Shown here in pieces: positions 52,654 to 59,981 of a stretch of 64,000 nucleotides of DNA; positions within the stretch are counted from its first letter, which is position 1; each line of letters opens with the position of its first letter. The stretch covers positions 1 to 64,000 of the forward strand of contig JACTNA010000028.1 in the NCBI GenBank assembly GCA_014584315.1. Reading direction: 5' to 3'. The translations under genes were made by a program, and so were the position numbers. This DNA comes from Planctomycetota bacterium. GTDB lineage: Bacteria > Planctomycetota > Phycisphaerae > Phycisphaerales > UBA1924. The notes beneath the pieces are model-generated. The model made no database searches, was not told where the DNA came from, and was given only the letters and a program-made list of their open reading frames with translations.

Positions 52654-54198
52654 GTGGCTGAGAGACACTTCGACCTCATCGTCATCGGCGGCGGCCCGGG
52701 CGGGTATGTCGGCGCGATCCGCGCCGCGCAACTCGGCATGAAGGTCGCCTGCATCGAACGCGCCAAACTCGGCGGCGTCTGCCTCAACTGGGGCTGCATC
52801 CCCTCCAAGGCCCTCCTCTCCAACGCCGAACTCATGGAGAAACTCCACGAACGCGACGCCTGGGGCCTCACGCTCAAGGGCGACGTGGGCGTCGACTGGT
52901 CGAAGGTCATCGGGCGCTCGCGCGACGTCGCGGCCAAACTCAACAAGGGCATCGAGTTCCTCTTCCGCAAGAACAAGGTCGAGCACGTCGTCGGCAGCGC
53001 GAAGATCGTCAGCGGCTCCAAGGGCGGCCGGCCCTGCCGCGTCGAGGTTTACGACTGCGAGGTCCAGGAGGAGCGCACCGACGCCCCCGCCAAGCCCGCC
53101 GCCAAGCCCCGCGAGACCATCACCGCCACCCACGTCCTCGTCGCCACCGGCTCCGTCGCCCGTGACCTGCCCTTCGCGAAGTTCGACAACGACCGCATCT
53201 GGGGCGCGCGCGAGGCCATGTTCAACAAGGAGATGCCGAAGTCCCTCGTCGTCGTCGGCGCGGGCGCGATCGGCATGGAGTTCGGCTACTTCTACCACTC
53301 CTTCGGCACGAAGGTCACGATCGTCGAGATGCTCGACCGCCTCCTCCCCGTCGAGGACGAGGACGTCTCCAGGGCCATCGAACGCCTCTACAAAAAGAAG
53401 GGCTTCGACATCCGCACCGGCCACCTCACCACGGGCGTCGAGAAGACCAAGTCCGGCGTCAAAGTCACCATCGCCCCCGTGAAGGACGGCAAGCCCGACG
53501 AGTCGAAGAAGGAGACCATCGAGGCCGACCGCGTCCTGCTCGCCATCGGCGTCAAGGGCCGCTACGACGGGCTCTTCGACGATTCGCTGGGCCTCAAGAC
53601 CGAACGCGACCACATCGTCACCGACTTCAAGCCCGGCAAGACCGTCAACGAACCCATCGACTACACGACCAGCGTCCCCGGCGTCTACGCCATCGGCGAC
53701 GTCATCGGCCCGCCCTGGCTCGCCCACGTCGCCAGCGACGAGGCCATCATCTGCGTCGAACGCATCGCCTGGCGCACCGACCCCAAGAAGCACCACGAAC
53801 CGATCCCCATCGACTACTCCGTCATCCCCGGCTGCACCTACTGCCAGCCGCAGGTCGCCTCCGTCGGCTTCACCGAACGCCAGCTGAAGGAGAAGGGCCT
53901 CAGGAAGGGCGAGGACTACGAGGTCGGCTCCTACCCCCTCCAGTCCCACGGCAAGGCCATCGCCGCGCTCCACACCGACGGCTTCGTCAAGATCATCCGC
54001 GGCCTGCCCCGGGGCGAGATCCTCGGCGCGCACATCCTGGGCGACCAGGCCACCGAACTCATCGCCGAACTCACCCTCGCCCGACGCCTCGAAGCCACCA
54101 CCGAGGAGATCATCGTCACCGTCCACGCCCACCCGACGATGCACGAGGCCGTCCGCGAAGCGGCCCTGGCGAGCGAGGGGAAGGCGATTCATATGTGA
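52654..54198 (+). CDS. lpdA: Dihydrolipoyl dehydrogenase (pyruvate/2-oxoacid complex E3)
   Basis: The 514-residue flavoprotein has FDLIVIGGGPGGYVGAIRAAQ (FAD), the redox disulfide GGVCLNWGCIPSKALL, VVVGAGAIGMEFGYFY (NAD), AIGDVIGPPWLAHVAS and the catalytic HAHPTMHEAVREAAL. A Lys/Ala/Pro-rich insertion of about 20 residues lies near residue 145 (ERTDAPAKPAAKPRE). GTG at 52654 is used because family homology starts there and GAGAGG precedes it. It reoxidises lipoamide. No E1 or E2 genes are near. TATACT at 52594 may be its -10. Confidence 0.95.
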   Translation: MAERHFDLIVIGGGPGGYVGAIRAAQLGMKVACIERAKLGGVCLNWGCIPSKALLSNAELMEKLHERDAWGLTLKGDVGVDWSKVIGRSRDVAAKLNKGIEFLFRKNKVEHVVGSAKIVSGSKGGRPCRVEVYDCEVQEERTDAPAKPAAKPRETITATHVLVATGSVARDLPFAKFDNDRIWGAREAMFNKEMPKSLVVVGAGAIGMEFGYFYHSFGTKVTIVEMLDRLLPVEDEDVSRAIERLYKKKGFDIRTGHLTTGVEKTKSGVKVTIAPVKDGKPDESKKETIEADRVLLAIGVKGRYDGLFDDSLGLKTERDHIVTDFKPGKTVNEPIDYTTSVPGVYAIGDVIGPPWLAHVASDEAIICVERIAWRTDPKKHHEPIPIDYSVIPGCTYCQPQVASVGFTERQLKEKGLRKGEDYEVGSYPLQSHGKAIAALHTDGFVKIIRGLPRGEILGAHILGDQATELIAELTLARRLEATTEEIIVTVHAHPTMHEAVREAALASEGKAIHM

Positions 54199-54307
54199 AC
54201 AGGCTCGCCCGGACTGAGCCTCATTTCCCCCTTGGCCGTCACACGGCAGTATTTGGGCGATCCAGCCGTCCACACCCACCCTTTGACCGGCAAACCCGCC
54301 GGGCAGA

Positions 54308-54337
54308 TTGACACTGGATTAGCCAATGGGCTATATT
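54308..54337 (+). promoter_or_regulatory. Consensus-like promoter TTGACA-N18-TATATT
   Basis: TTGACA and TATATT with an 18-base spacer lie in a locally A+T-rich patch 27 bases upstream of the ATPase start. It is closer to the sigma-70 consensus than the host promoters seen elsewhere. Confidence 0.65.
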
Positions 54338-54338
54338 T

Positions 54339-54360
54339 AGTCTCTAGACTAAAAGAGTCT
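54339..54360 (+). promoter_or_regulatory. Overlapping dyads AGTCT-CT-AGACT and AGACT-AAAAG-AGTCT
   Basis: Two dyads share the AGACT arm immediately after the -10. The second can form a hairpin in the leader just upstream of ATG 54365. Operator or leader structure are both possible. Confidence 0.5.
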
Positions 54361-54364
54361 CAGG

Positions 54365-55582
54365 ATGGCGAAGGCCCTTGAAAACCCCTTCCGTCCCGGT
54401 GCGGGCCACATGCCCCCCTACTTGGCCGGGCGGACTCGCGAGCAGGAGGAGTTTCGCAAGCTCCTGGCGCAGGACGTCGTCCTCCAGAACGTGGTCCTCA
54501 CCGGCCTCCGCGGCGTGGGGAAGACCGTTCTCCTCGACACCTTCAAGCCCGAGGCCACGCGCCGGGGATGGGTGTGGGTCGGCACAGACCTGTCCGAGTC
54601 GGCCAGCGTCGATGAGGAGAGCCTCGCACGCCGAATCATCACCGACCTTGCGGTCATTACCGCGGGCATCACGGTCGAACACGTTGAGGTTCGTTCGATC
54701 GGCTTCAGGCCCGAGCGCTCACGCCTGCCCGTCAGACTCGATTTCAACACGCTCTGGTCCGTGTACAGCAACACCCCGGGACTCGTATCCGACAAACTGA
54801 AGGCCGTACTCGACCTCGTCTGGGCTGCTGTGCCTTCGACCGGGAAGCAGGGCATAGTCTTCGCCTACGACGAAGCGCAGAACATGGCCGACCACGCCGA
54901 GCGTGAGCAGTACCCTCTCTCGCTCCTGCTCGACGTTTTCCAGTCTGTCCAGAAGAAGAACATCCGCTTCATGCTCGTCCTGACCGGCCTCCCGACGCTC
55001 TTTCCCAAACTCGTTGCGGCACGGACCTATTCAGAGCGGATGTTCCGTGTGATCTCGCTCGAAAGACTGGCCAAAAAGGACAGCCGCGACGCCGTCACGA
55101 AGCCTGTCGCTGATGGTCCGCTCGTCTTCACACCGCGTTCCGTCGACGTCATCGTCGAGATGTCAGGCGGATATCCCTATTTCATCCAGTTCATTTGCCG
55201 GGAAGTGTATGACGCTTGGATCCAGCAGGTCGGGAAGTCCAAGGAAGCATCTGTGCCCGTGGATGAGATTCAGCAGAAACTCGACTCCGATTTCTTCGCA
55301 GGGCGATGGGCGAGGGTGACTGATAGGCAACGCGAACTGCTCACCGTCATCGCGAAACTTGACTCTGCGGAATCCGAGTTTGCTGTGCTGGAGATCGTCG
55401 AGAAGTCCAAGGAACTCCTCGCAAAGCCTTTCGGCGCAAGCCACGTCAACCAGATGCTCAACACGCTCAGCGAGTCCGGGCTGATCTACAAGAACAGGCA
55501 TGGCAGGTACTCCTTGGCCGTCCCGTTGCTCAACAGGTTCATTCTTCGGCAGCTTGAGACTGACAAGACCCTCTGGGGCTAG
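54365..55582 (+). CDS. AAA+/STAND-like ATPase with C-terminal winged helix
   Basis: The 405-residue protein has Walker A TGLRGVGKT (about 45-53), Walker B GIVFAYDEAQNM (about 165), sensor LVLTGLP and a C-terminal winged-helix part (RQRELLTVIAKL, SHVNQMLNTLSESGLIYKNRHGRYSLA). Order and length are like the MoxR/orc1-like single-protein ATPases found alone in mobile islands. Codon use and GC are milder than in flanking genes. AGGATGG context at the start. Function unknown; it may be a defence or replication-initiator ATPase. Confidence 0.7.
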   Translation: MAKALENPFRPGAGHMPPYLAGRTREQEEFRKLLAQDVVLQNVVLTGLRGVGKTVLLDTFKPEATRRGWVWVGTDLSESASVDEESLARRIITDLAVITAGITVEHVEVRSIGFRPERSRLPVRLDFNTLWSVYSNTPGLVSDKLKAVLDLVWAAVPSTGKQGIVFAYDEAQNMADHAEREQYPLSLLLDVFQSVQKKNIRFMLVLTGLPTLFPKLVAARTYSERMFRVISLERLAKKDSRDAVTKPVADGPLVFTPRSVDVIVEMSGGYPYFIQFICREVYDAWIQQVGKSKEASVPVDEIQQKLDSDFFAGRWARVTDRQRELLTVIAKLDSAESEFAVLEIVEKSKELLAKPFGASHVNQMLNTLSESGLIYKNRHGRYSLAVPLLNRFILRQLETDKTLWG

Positions 55583-55612
55583 GGGCAGCCGACTCGTTGC
55601 ACGGAGGCGTGA

Positions 55613-56521
55613 TTACCCCGCCGTCTTCGCCGTCGCTGTGTGCTGCGCGATCCGGCGCGCCCGCTCCAGCAGCGCGCCCTCGTCGCGGCGCACCAGCAGC
55701 CGGTTGTACGACAGCCAGCAGACGTGCTCGTACCCGCGCGCCGCCAGGTACTCGCCGAGCGTCGGGTCTTCGCCCAGCCCGTGGTCCTCGACCAGGATCA
55801 CCCGCGGCCGGAACCGGGCCAGGTCGAACCCGTCCAGCAGCGCCAACTCGTGCCCCTCGACGTCGATCACCACCAGGTCGATCGCCCCCGCGTGCTCCGC
55901 CAGCAGGTCGTCCATCGTCGTCAGCGGGGCCTCGACCCGCTCCTCGGCCGTGCGCGGCGGGCGCTTCGTGAACCGCCGCCCGCCCGGGTCGTCCAGGAAC
56001 GACGACGCGTCGTACCCCCCCCCTCCGCCGCCGGGCGCGCGCGAGTCGATCAGGTGGGTGAACGACGCCGTTCCAGTCGAGCCGCGCCGTGAGAGGGCCG
56101 CGTTCACGACCCGCGACCCCGGCCGCCGCGCCGCGGCCAGCGCGTGCAGCGAGGGCACGGCCTCGACCAGCAGCCCCGTCCACCCCATCGCCTCGAAGGC
56201 GTAGGTCACCGCGTAGGTGTAGCCGTCGTAGGCCCCGACCTCGACGAAGAACCCCTCCGCCTGCCCGGCGAACACCTCGTCGAGGAACAGGTCCTCGCCG
56301 AACTGCGACCGGAACTCGACCGGCATCCGCGCCGCCCGCCCCGCGGCCCGCAGCCGCTCCTCGGCCCGGAACGCGTACAGCGGCTTGACCGCGTGCAGCA
56401 TCTCCATCTCGCGCCGGTCCAGCCGGGCGATGCGTCGGCGCAGCCGGCGGTGCCGACGCTCCGCCCCCAGCGCGACCGCGCCGAGCGCCACCCCGAGAGC
56501 CACGATCAGCGCGAGTTCCAT
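55613..56521 (-). CDS. FkbM-family methyltransferase with N-terminal membrane helix
   Basis: The 302-residue protein has a membrane helix (LALIVALGVALGAVALG), a charged helix, then the FkbM core: SQFGEDLFLDEVF, GFFVEVGAYDGYTYAV, VVIDVEGHELALLDGF and RPRVILVEDHG. FkbM enzymes transfer methyl groups to hydroxyls of glycans or polyketides. A Gly-rich loop and repeat of Arg/Pro are inserted near residue 170. Its ATG overlaps the hisS 3' end by 16 bases, so it is translated with hisS. The stops of it and the ATPase gene converge 30 bases apart. Confidence 0.8.
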   Translation of the reverse strand: MELALIVALGVALGAVALGAERRHRRLRRRIARLDRREMEMLHAVKPLYAFRAEERLRAAGRAARMPVEFRSQFGEDLFLDEVFAGQAEGFFVEVGAYDGYTYAVTYAFEAMGWTGLLVEAVPSLHALAAARRPGSRVVNAALSRRGSTGTASFTHLIDSRAPGGGGGGYDASSFLDDPGGRRFTKRPPRTAEERVEAPLTTMDDLLAEHAGAIDLVVIDVEGHELALLDGFDLARFRPRVILVEDHGLGEDPTLGEYLAARGYEHVCWLSYNRLLVRRDEGALLERARRIAQHTATAKTAG

Positions 56522-58047
56522 GCCCGCTCCGCGATCTTCCGCCCGATTTCGTCGATCGGCACGCGATCCGGCCACTGCTCGCCCGTGCGCAGGTCCTTCA
56601 CCGTCGCCTCCGACGCGCTCTCGACGATGACGGCGAACCGCGCCCCGACCTGCGCCGCCTCCTTCAACAGCTTGCCGACGTTCTTCGTCGCCTTGTACGA
56701 GTGGCGGACGTGGAGGGGGGCCTGAGGCTTGGGGCCTGGGGCCTGAGTCTTGAGTCCTGAGTCCTGAGGCGCGCGGGAGCCGCGCCGCAGCGAGGCGACC
56801 AGCGGCCGCACCTGCCGCTCCGCTTCCTCCGTGCCGTTGCTCAGCACGAACACGTCCGGCGACTGCCCGACCAGCCCCATCAACTCCGCATCGCTCGGCA
56901 TCAGCCCCTTGTCCTGCAACAGGTTCGCCAGCACCACGTCCCCCATCGCGAACCCGACCGCGGGAGTGGGAGGGCCGCCGAACAACTCGACCAGATTGTC
57001 GTACCGCCCGCCGCCGGCGACCGCACGCTCGCCCTCGGCGATGACTTCGAAGACGGTGCCGGTGTAGTACGCGAGGCCGCGCACCACTCGCATGTCGGCC
57101 GTGAACCAATCGGTTGAATAGCCCAACTGAAGAAGTGCCAGATTTACGGGCATGGTCTTGGAGAATGCGCGAGCCGAAGCCTCGTGAACTGCATCAAGAG
57201 GCCCTAGTTGAGCATGGGCAGTCTGGAACACTTCCGTAAGTGACGAGGCAGTGCCACTTATCGTTGCGCCGGGCACGAGAGATAGAATACACGCCTTGCT
57301 TGCGCCAAGCGCACGGAGCTCGTCAAAGCTCTTGTCTGGCGGTTGCTTATCGATCCGGTCTATGACGGCGAATGCAGCTGAAAGAGCCGCGCTAGACACT
57401 CCCTCTTTCAGAAGCAGATCGCTGACGACCTTTCTGTCGCTGATGCGGATTCGAACATCCCCGGGTGTGAGTCCGACGCTGGAAAGGAAGTCGACACAGC
57501 ACGCGATGCACTCCGCATCCATCCGCGCCTTCGCCTCCGCGACCTCCGCGCGGCTTTCCGCGTCCTCCGCGTTCCATTTTTCAGGAGCCACATCCAGCCC
57601 CAGCACGTCGCAGTTCCACTGCAGGAACTCCCGCAGCCTGCCCCGTTGCGGCCTCTCCGCCCTGAAAAACGGCCCGATCTGGAACCACTTGCACGGTTTG
57701 GGCAGCCCCGCCGCCCGGGCCGCGTACATCCGCGCCAGCGTCGGCGTGAACTCCGGCCGCATCGCGTAGGGCGCGCGCCCGGTCGCCCGCACCCGCTCGA
57801 CCTCGTCCGGGCTTTTGCCCGAGTACGCCTGGAACAACTCGCCGAGGATGCCCTCGCCGCTCTTGACGGCGTAGAGGTCCGACTCCTCGAACGTCGGCCC
57901 GTCCACCTCCTCGAAGCCGTGTCGCACGGCCACCTCGCGCCACCGCTCGGTGATCCACCGCCGCCGCGCCGCCTCGACCGGGTAGAGGTCCCGCGTCCCG
58001 CGCGGCCCCTGCATCGGCGTGCCCTGCTTCGTCCCGGGTTCCGACAT
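56506..58047 (-). CDS. hisS: Histidyl-tRNA synthetase with repeat-encoded insertions
   Basis: A class II synthetase of 513 residues: motif 1 region GPRGTRDLYP and PTFEESDLYA, motif 2 around GRAPYAMRPEFTPTLARM and FQIGPFFRAERPQ, the His-binding VRGLAYYTGTVFEV, motif 3 GGRYDNLVELFGG, and the anticodon-binding domain DVFVLSNGTEEAERQV. Two insertions are encoded by repeat DNA: NAEDAESRAEVAEAKARM (about 160) and QDSGLKTQAPGPKPQA (about 430). DNA at 57100-57500 is markedly less GC-rich than the rest of the gene. TAGCCT stands six bases before ATG. Confidence 0.92.
   Translation of the reverse strand: MSEPGTKQGTPMQGPRGTRDLYPVEAARRRWITERWREVAVRHGFEEVDGPTFEESDLYAVKSGEGILGELFQAYSGKSPDEVERVRATGRAPYAMRPEFTPTLARMYAARAAGLPKPCKWFQIGPFFRAERPQRGRLREFLQWNCDVLGLDVAPEKWNAEDAESRAEVAEAKARMDAECIACCVDFLSSVGLTPGDVRIRISDRKVVSDLLLKEGVSSAALSAAFAVIDRIDKQPPDKSFDELRALGASKACILSLVPGATISGTASSLTEVFQTAHAQLGPLDAVHEASARAFSKTMPVNLALLQLGYSTDWFTADMRVVRGLAYYTGTVFEVIAEGERAVAGGGRYDNLVELFGGPPTPAVGFAMGDVVLANLLQDKGLMPSDAELMGLVGQSPDVFVLSNGTEEAERQVRPLVASLRRGSRAPQDSGLKTQAPGPKPQAPLHVRHSYKATKNVGKLLKEAAQVGARFAVIVESASEATVKDLRTGEQWPDRVPIDEIGRKIAERAWNSR
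56721..56769. repeat. Heptanucleotide repeat inside hisS
   Basis: Seven adjacent heptamers (CCTGAGG, CTTGGGG, CCTGGGG, CCTGAGT, CTTGAGT, CCTGAGT, CCTGAGG on +) encode a flexible segment between the catalytic and anticodon domains. The family matches 24826. Confidence 0.8.
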
Positions 58048-58053
58048 GCCGCA

Positions 58054-58059
58054 AGGCTA
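58054..58059 (-). promoter_or_regulatory. -10-like TAGCCT of hisS
   Basis: Minus-strand TAGCCT, then TGCGGC and ATG; same spacing as coaD. Confidence 0.35.
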
Positions 58060-58100
58060 TCCGACGCGCCGCCCCCCGTGGCACGCCACCGCCCCTCCCC

Positions 58101-58106
58101 TACACT
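58101..58106 (+). promoter_or_regulatory. -10-like TACACT of nuoG
   Basis: TACACT ends eight bases before ATG 58115, predicting a leaderless or nearly leaderless message divergent from hisS. Confidence 0.35.
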
Positions 58107-58114
58107 CCCGTCCC

Positions 58115-59887
58115 ATGCCCACCGTCACCATCAACGGCGTTCAGTGCCCCTTCACACCCGGCCAGACCATCCTCCAGGCCGCCAACGCCGCCGGCGTCGA
58201 TATCCCCTTCTACTGCTACCACGACGGCCTCTCGATCGTCGCCTCCTGCCGCATCTGTCTCGGCGAGGTCTGGGCGCCCAACCCCCGCAACGAGAACCGC
58301 CTCGAACCCTTCATGGGCGGCAAACTCCTGCCCACCTGTCAGACCCCCGCCTCCGACGGCATGGTCGTCCACACCGACTCCCCCAAGGCCGTCCAGAACC
58401 AGAAGGCGGTCATGGAGTACCTCCTCATCAACCACCCGCTGGACTGCCCCGTCTGCGACCAGGCCGGCGAGTGCCTCCTCCAGGACTACTCCTTCAAGTA
58501 CGGCCGCGGCGTCTCACGCTTCCAGGAGCAGAAGGTCAAGAACCCCAAGAAGGACCTCGGCCCGCACGTCTACCTCTACGCCGACCGCTGCATCATGTGC
58601 ACCCGCTGCGTGCGCTTCACCCGCGAGGTCTCGGGCACCGCCGAGTTGTACGTCGACGGCCGCGGCAACAAGGAGGAGATCGACGTCTTCCCCGGCGAGG
58701 GCATCACGAATCCGCTGAGCGCGAACGTGATCGATCTCTGCCCCGTCGGCGCGCTCCTCGACAAGGACTTCCTCTTCGCCCAGCGCGTCTGGTTCCTCCG
58801 CTCGACGCCCTCCATCGACGGCATCACCGCGAGCGGGGACAACCTCTGGATCGAGCACAACGAGGGGCGCGTCTACCGGATCAAGCCGCGCGAGAACATG
58901 GGCGTCAACAAGTGGTGGATCACCGACGAGGTCCGCTACGGCTGGAAGCACGTCCACAGCGACAGCCGCCTCCGCTCGACCATGCGACGCCAGTACGGCG
59001 CGCTGGTCGAGGACGATTCGGAGCGCTGCTACGCCGACGCCATCGACGGCCTGCGCCGCGCCGCCGAGGGCGGACGCCGACTCGCCCTCCTCGTCAGCCC
59101 CATGCTCACCTGCGAGGACGCCTGGGCCTTGGCCACCCTCGCCCGCGAGATCGACCCCAACGCCGTCCTCGGCGTCGGCCCCGTCCTCCGACGTGGCGAG
59201 GACCAGACCTTCCCGCCCGGCGCGGGCGACGACGACCCCCGCGCGTTCCGGGTCTACGCCGAGAAGGCGCCCAACGCGCGCGGCGTGCGGCACGTCCTCG
59301 CGGCGGTGGGGGGGGAGACGCTCGACTACGACGACTTCGTCCGACGCATCGCGGGCGACGAGGTCGGTGCGGTCATCCTCACCGGCAACTACACCTCGGG
59401 CGACTGGGCGCCGCAGCCGCTCGCCGACGCCGCCGACCGCCGCCACGGCCGCTTCGTCGTCCTCATCGACACGCTCGGCGGCCCGCTGATCGACGGCGCG
59501 GACGTCGTCCTCCCCGGGTGCACGTGGGCCGAGAAGGCCGGCACGTTCGAGAACGCCCGCGGCCTGCTCCAGGCCTTCGAGGCCGCCATCCCGCCGGTCG
59601 AGTTCGCCCGCTCCGAAGGGCAGACCGCCTTCGACCTGCTCGCGGTGCTGCACGGCGAGGCCCTCGCCTCGCCCCGGCGCGTGAAGGTGGTCGTCGTGGA
59701 CGAACAGCCGGGCATGGTGCCCCAGGCCACCGAAGTCGTGCTGCCCCGCTCCCGCCTCTTCAATGCCGCCGAAGTCCGAGCCGAAATGGCCCGGGCCACC
59801 CCTGCCCTCGCCGCCTTCGCCGGCGAAGTGACGCTCCCAGCCCCCGCCCCACGCCATGAGGCGGCGGTGGAGATGGTGGAACTGTAA
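58115..59887 (+). CDS. nuoG: NADH-quinone oxidoreductase subunit G-like iron-sulfur protein
   Basis: The 590-residue protein has a 2Fe-2S ferredoxin domain (IPFYCYHDGLSIVASCRICLGEV), the His/Cys 4Fe-4S region DCPVCDQAGECLLQDYSF, a second 4Fe-4S set RCIMCTRCVRFTREV with NVIDLCPVGAL, then a molybdopterin-oxidoreductase-like part containing WIEHNEGRVYRIKPRENMGVNKWWI. This is the NuoG pattern. No other nuo genes lie in the window, so it is a solitary subunit here and could also serve a formate dehydrogenase or hydrogenase module. The start is the ATG after TACACT. Confidence 0.85.
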   Translation: MPTVTINGVQCPFTPGQTILQAANAAGVDIPFYCYHDGLSIVASCRICLGEVWAPNPRNENRLEPFMGGKLLPTCQTPASDGMVVHTDSPKAVQNQKAVMEYLLINHPLDCPVCDQAGECLLQDYSFKYGRGVSRFQEQKVKNPKKDLGPHVYLYADRCIMCTRCVRFTREVSGTAELYVDGRGNKEEIDVFPGEGITNPLSANVIDLCPVGALLDKDFLFAQRVWFLRSTPSIDGITASGDNLWIEHNEGRVYRIKPRENMGVNKWWITDEVRYGWKHVHSDSRLRSTMRRQYGALVEDDSERCYADAIDGLRRAAEGGRRLALLVSPMLTCEDAWALATLAREIDPNAVLGVGPVLRRGEDQTFPPGAGDDDPRAFRVYAEKAPNARGVRHVLAAVGGETLDYDDFVRRIAGDEVGAVILTGNYTSGDWAPQPLADAADRRHGRFVVLIDTLGGPLIDGADVVLPGCTWAEKAGTFENARGLLQAFEAAIPPVEFARSEGQTAFDLLAVLHGEALASPRRVKVVVVDEQPGMVPQATEVVLPRSRLFNAAEVRAEMARATPALAAFAGEVTLPAPAPRHEAAVEMVEL

Positions 59888-59920
59888 GGAAAACGATCGG
59901 TATGTTGCGGCATAGTGCGC

Positions 59921-59952
59921 TTGATCGTGCCAATTATGTGTAATATACTACA
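59921..59952 (+). promoter_or_regulatory. Promoter with TGTA-N-TATA-N-TACA dyad
   Basis: TTGATC and TATACT are separated by 17 bases. The -10 lies within an imperfect palindrome TGTAATATACTACA (59939-59952), a likely repressor site. ATG follows at 59982. Confidence 0.5.
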
Positions 59953-59981
59953 TCTGAATCGACGATGAAAGAGCAGTACGC

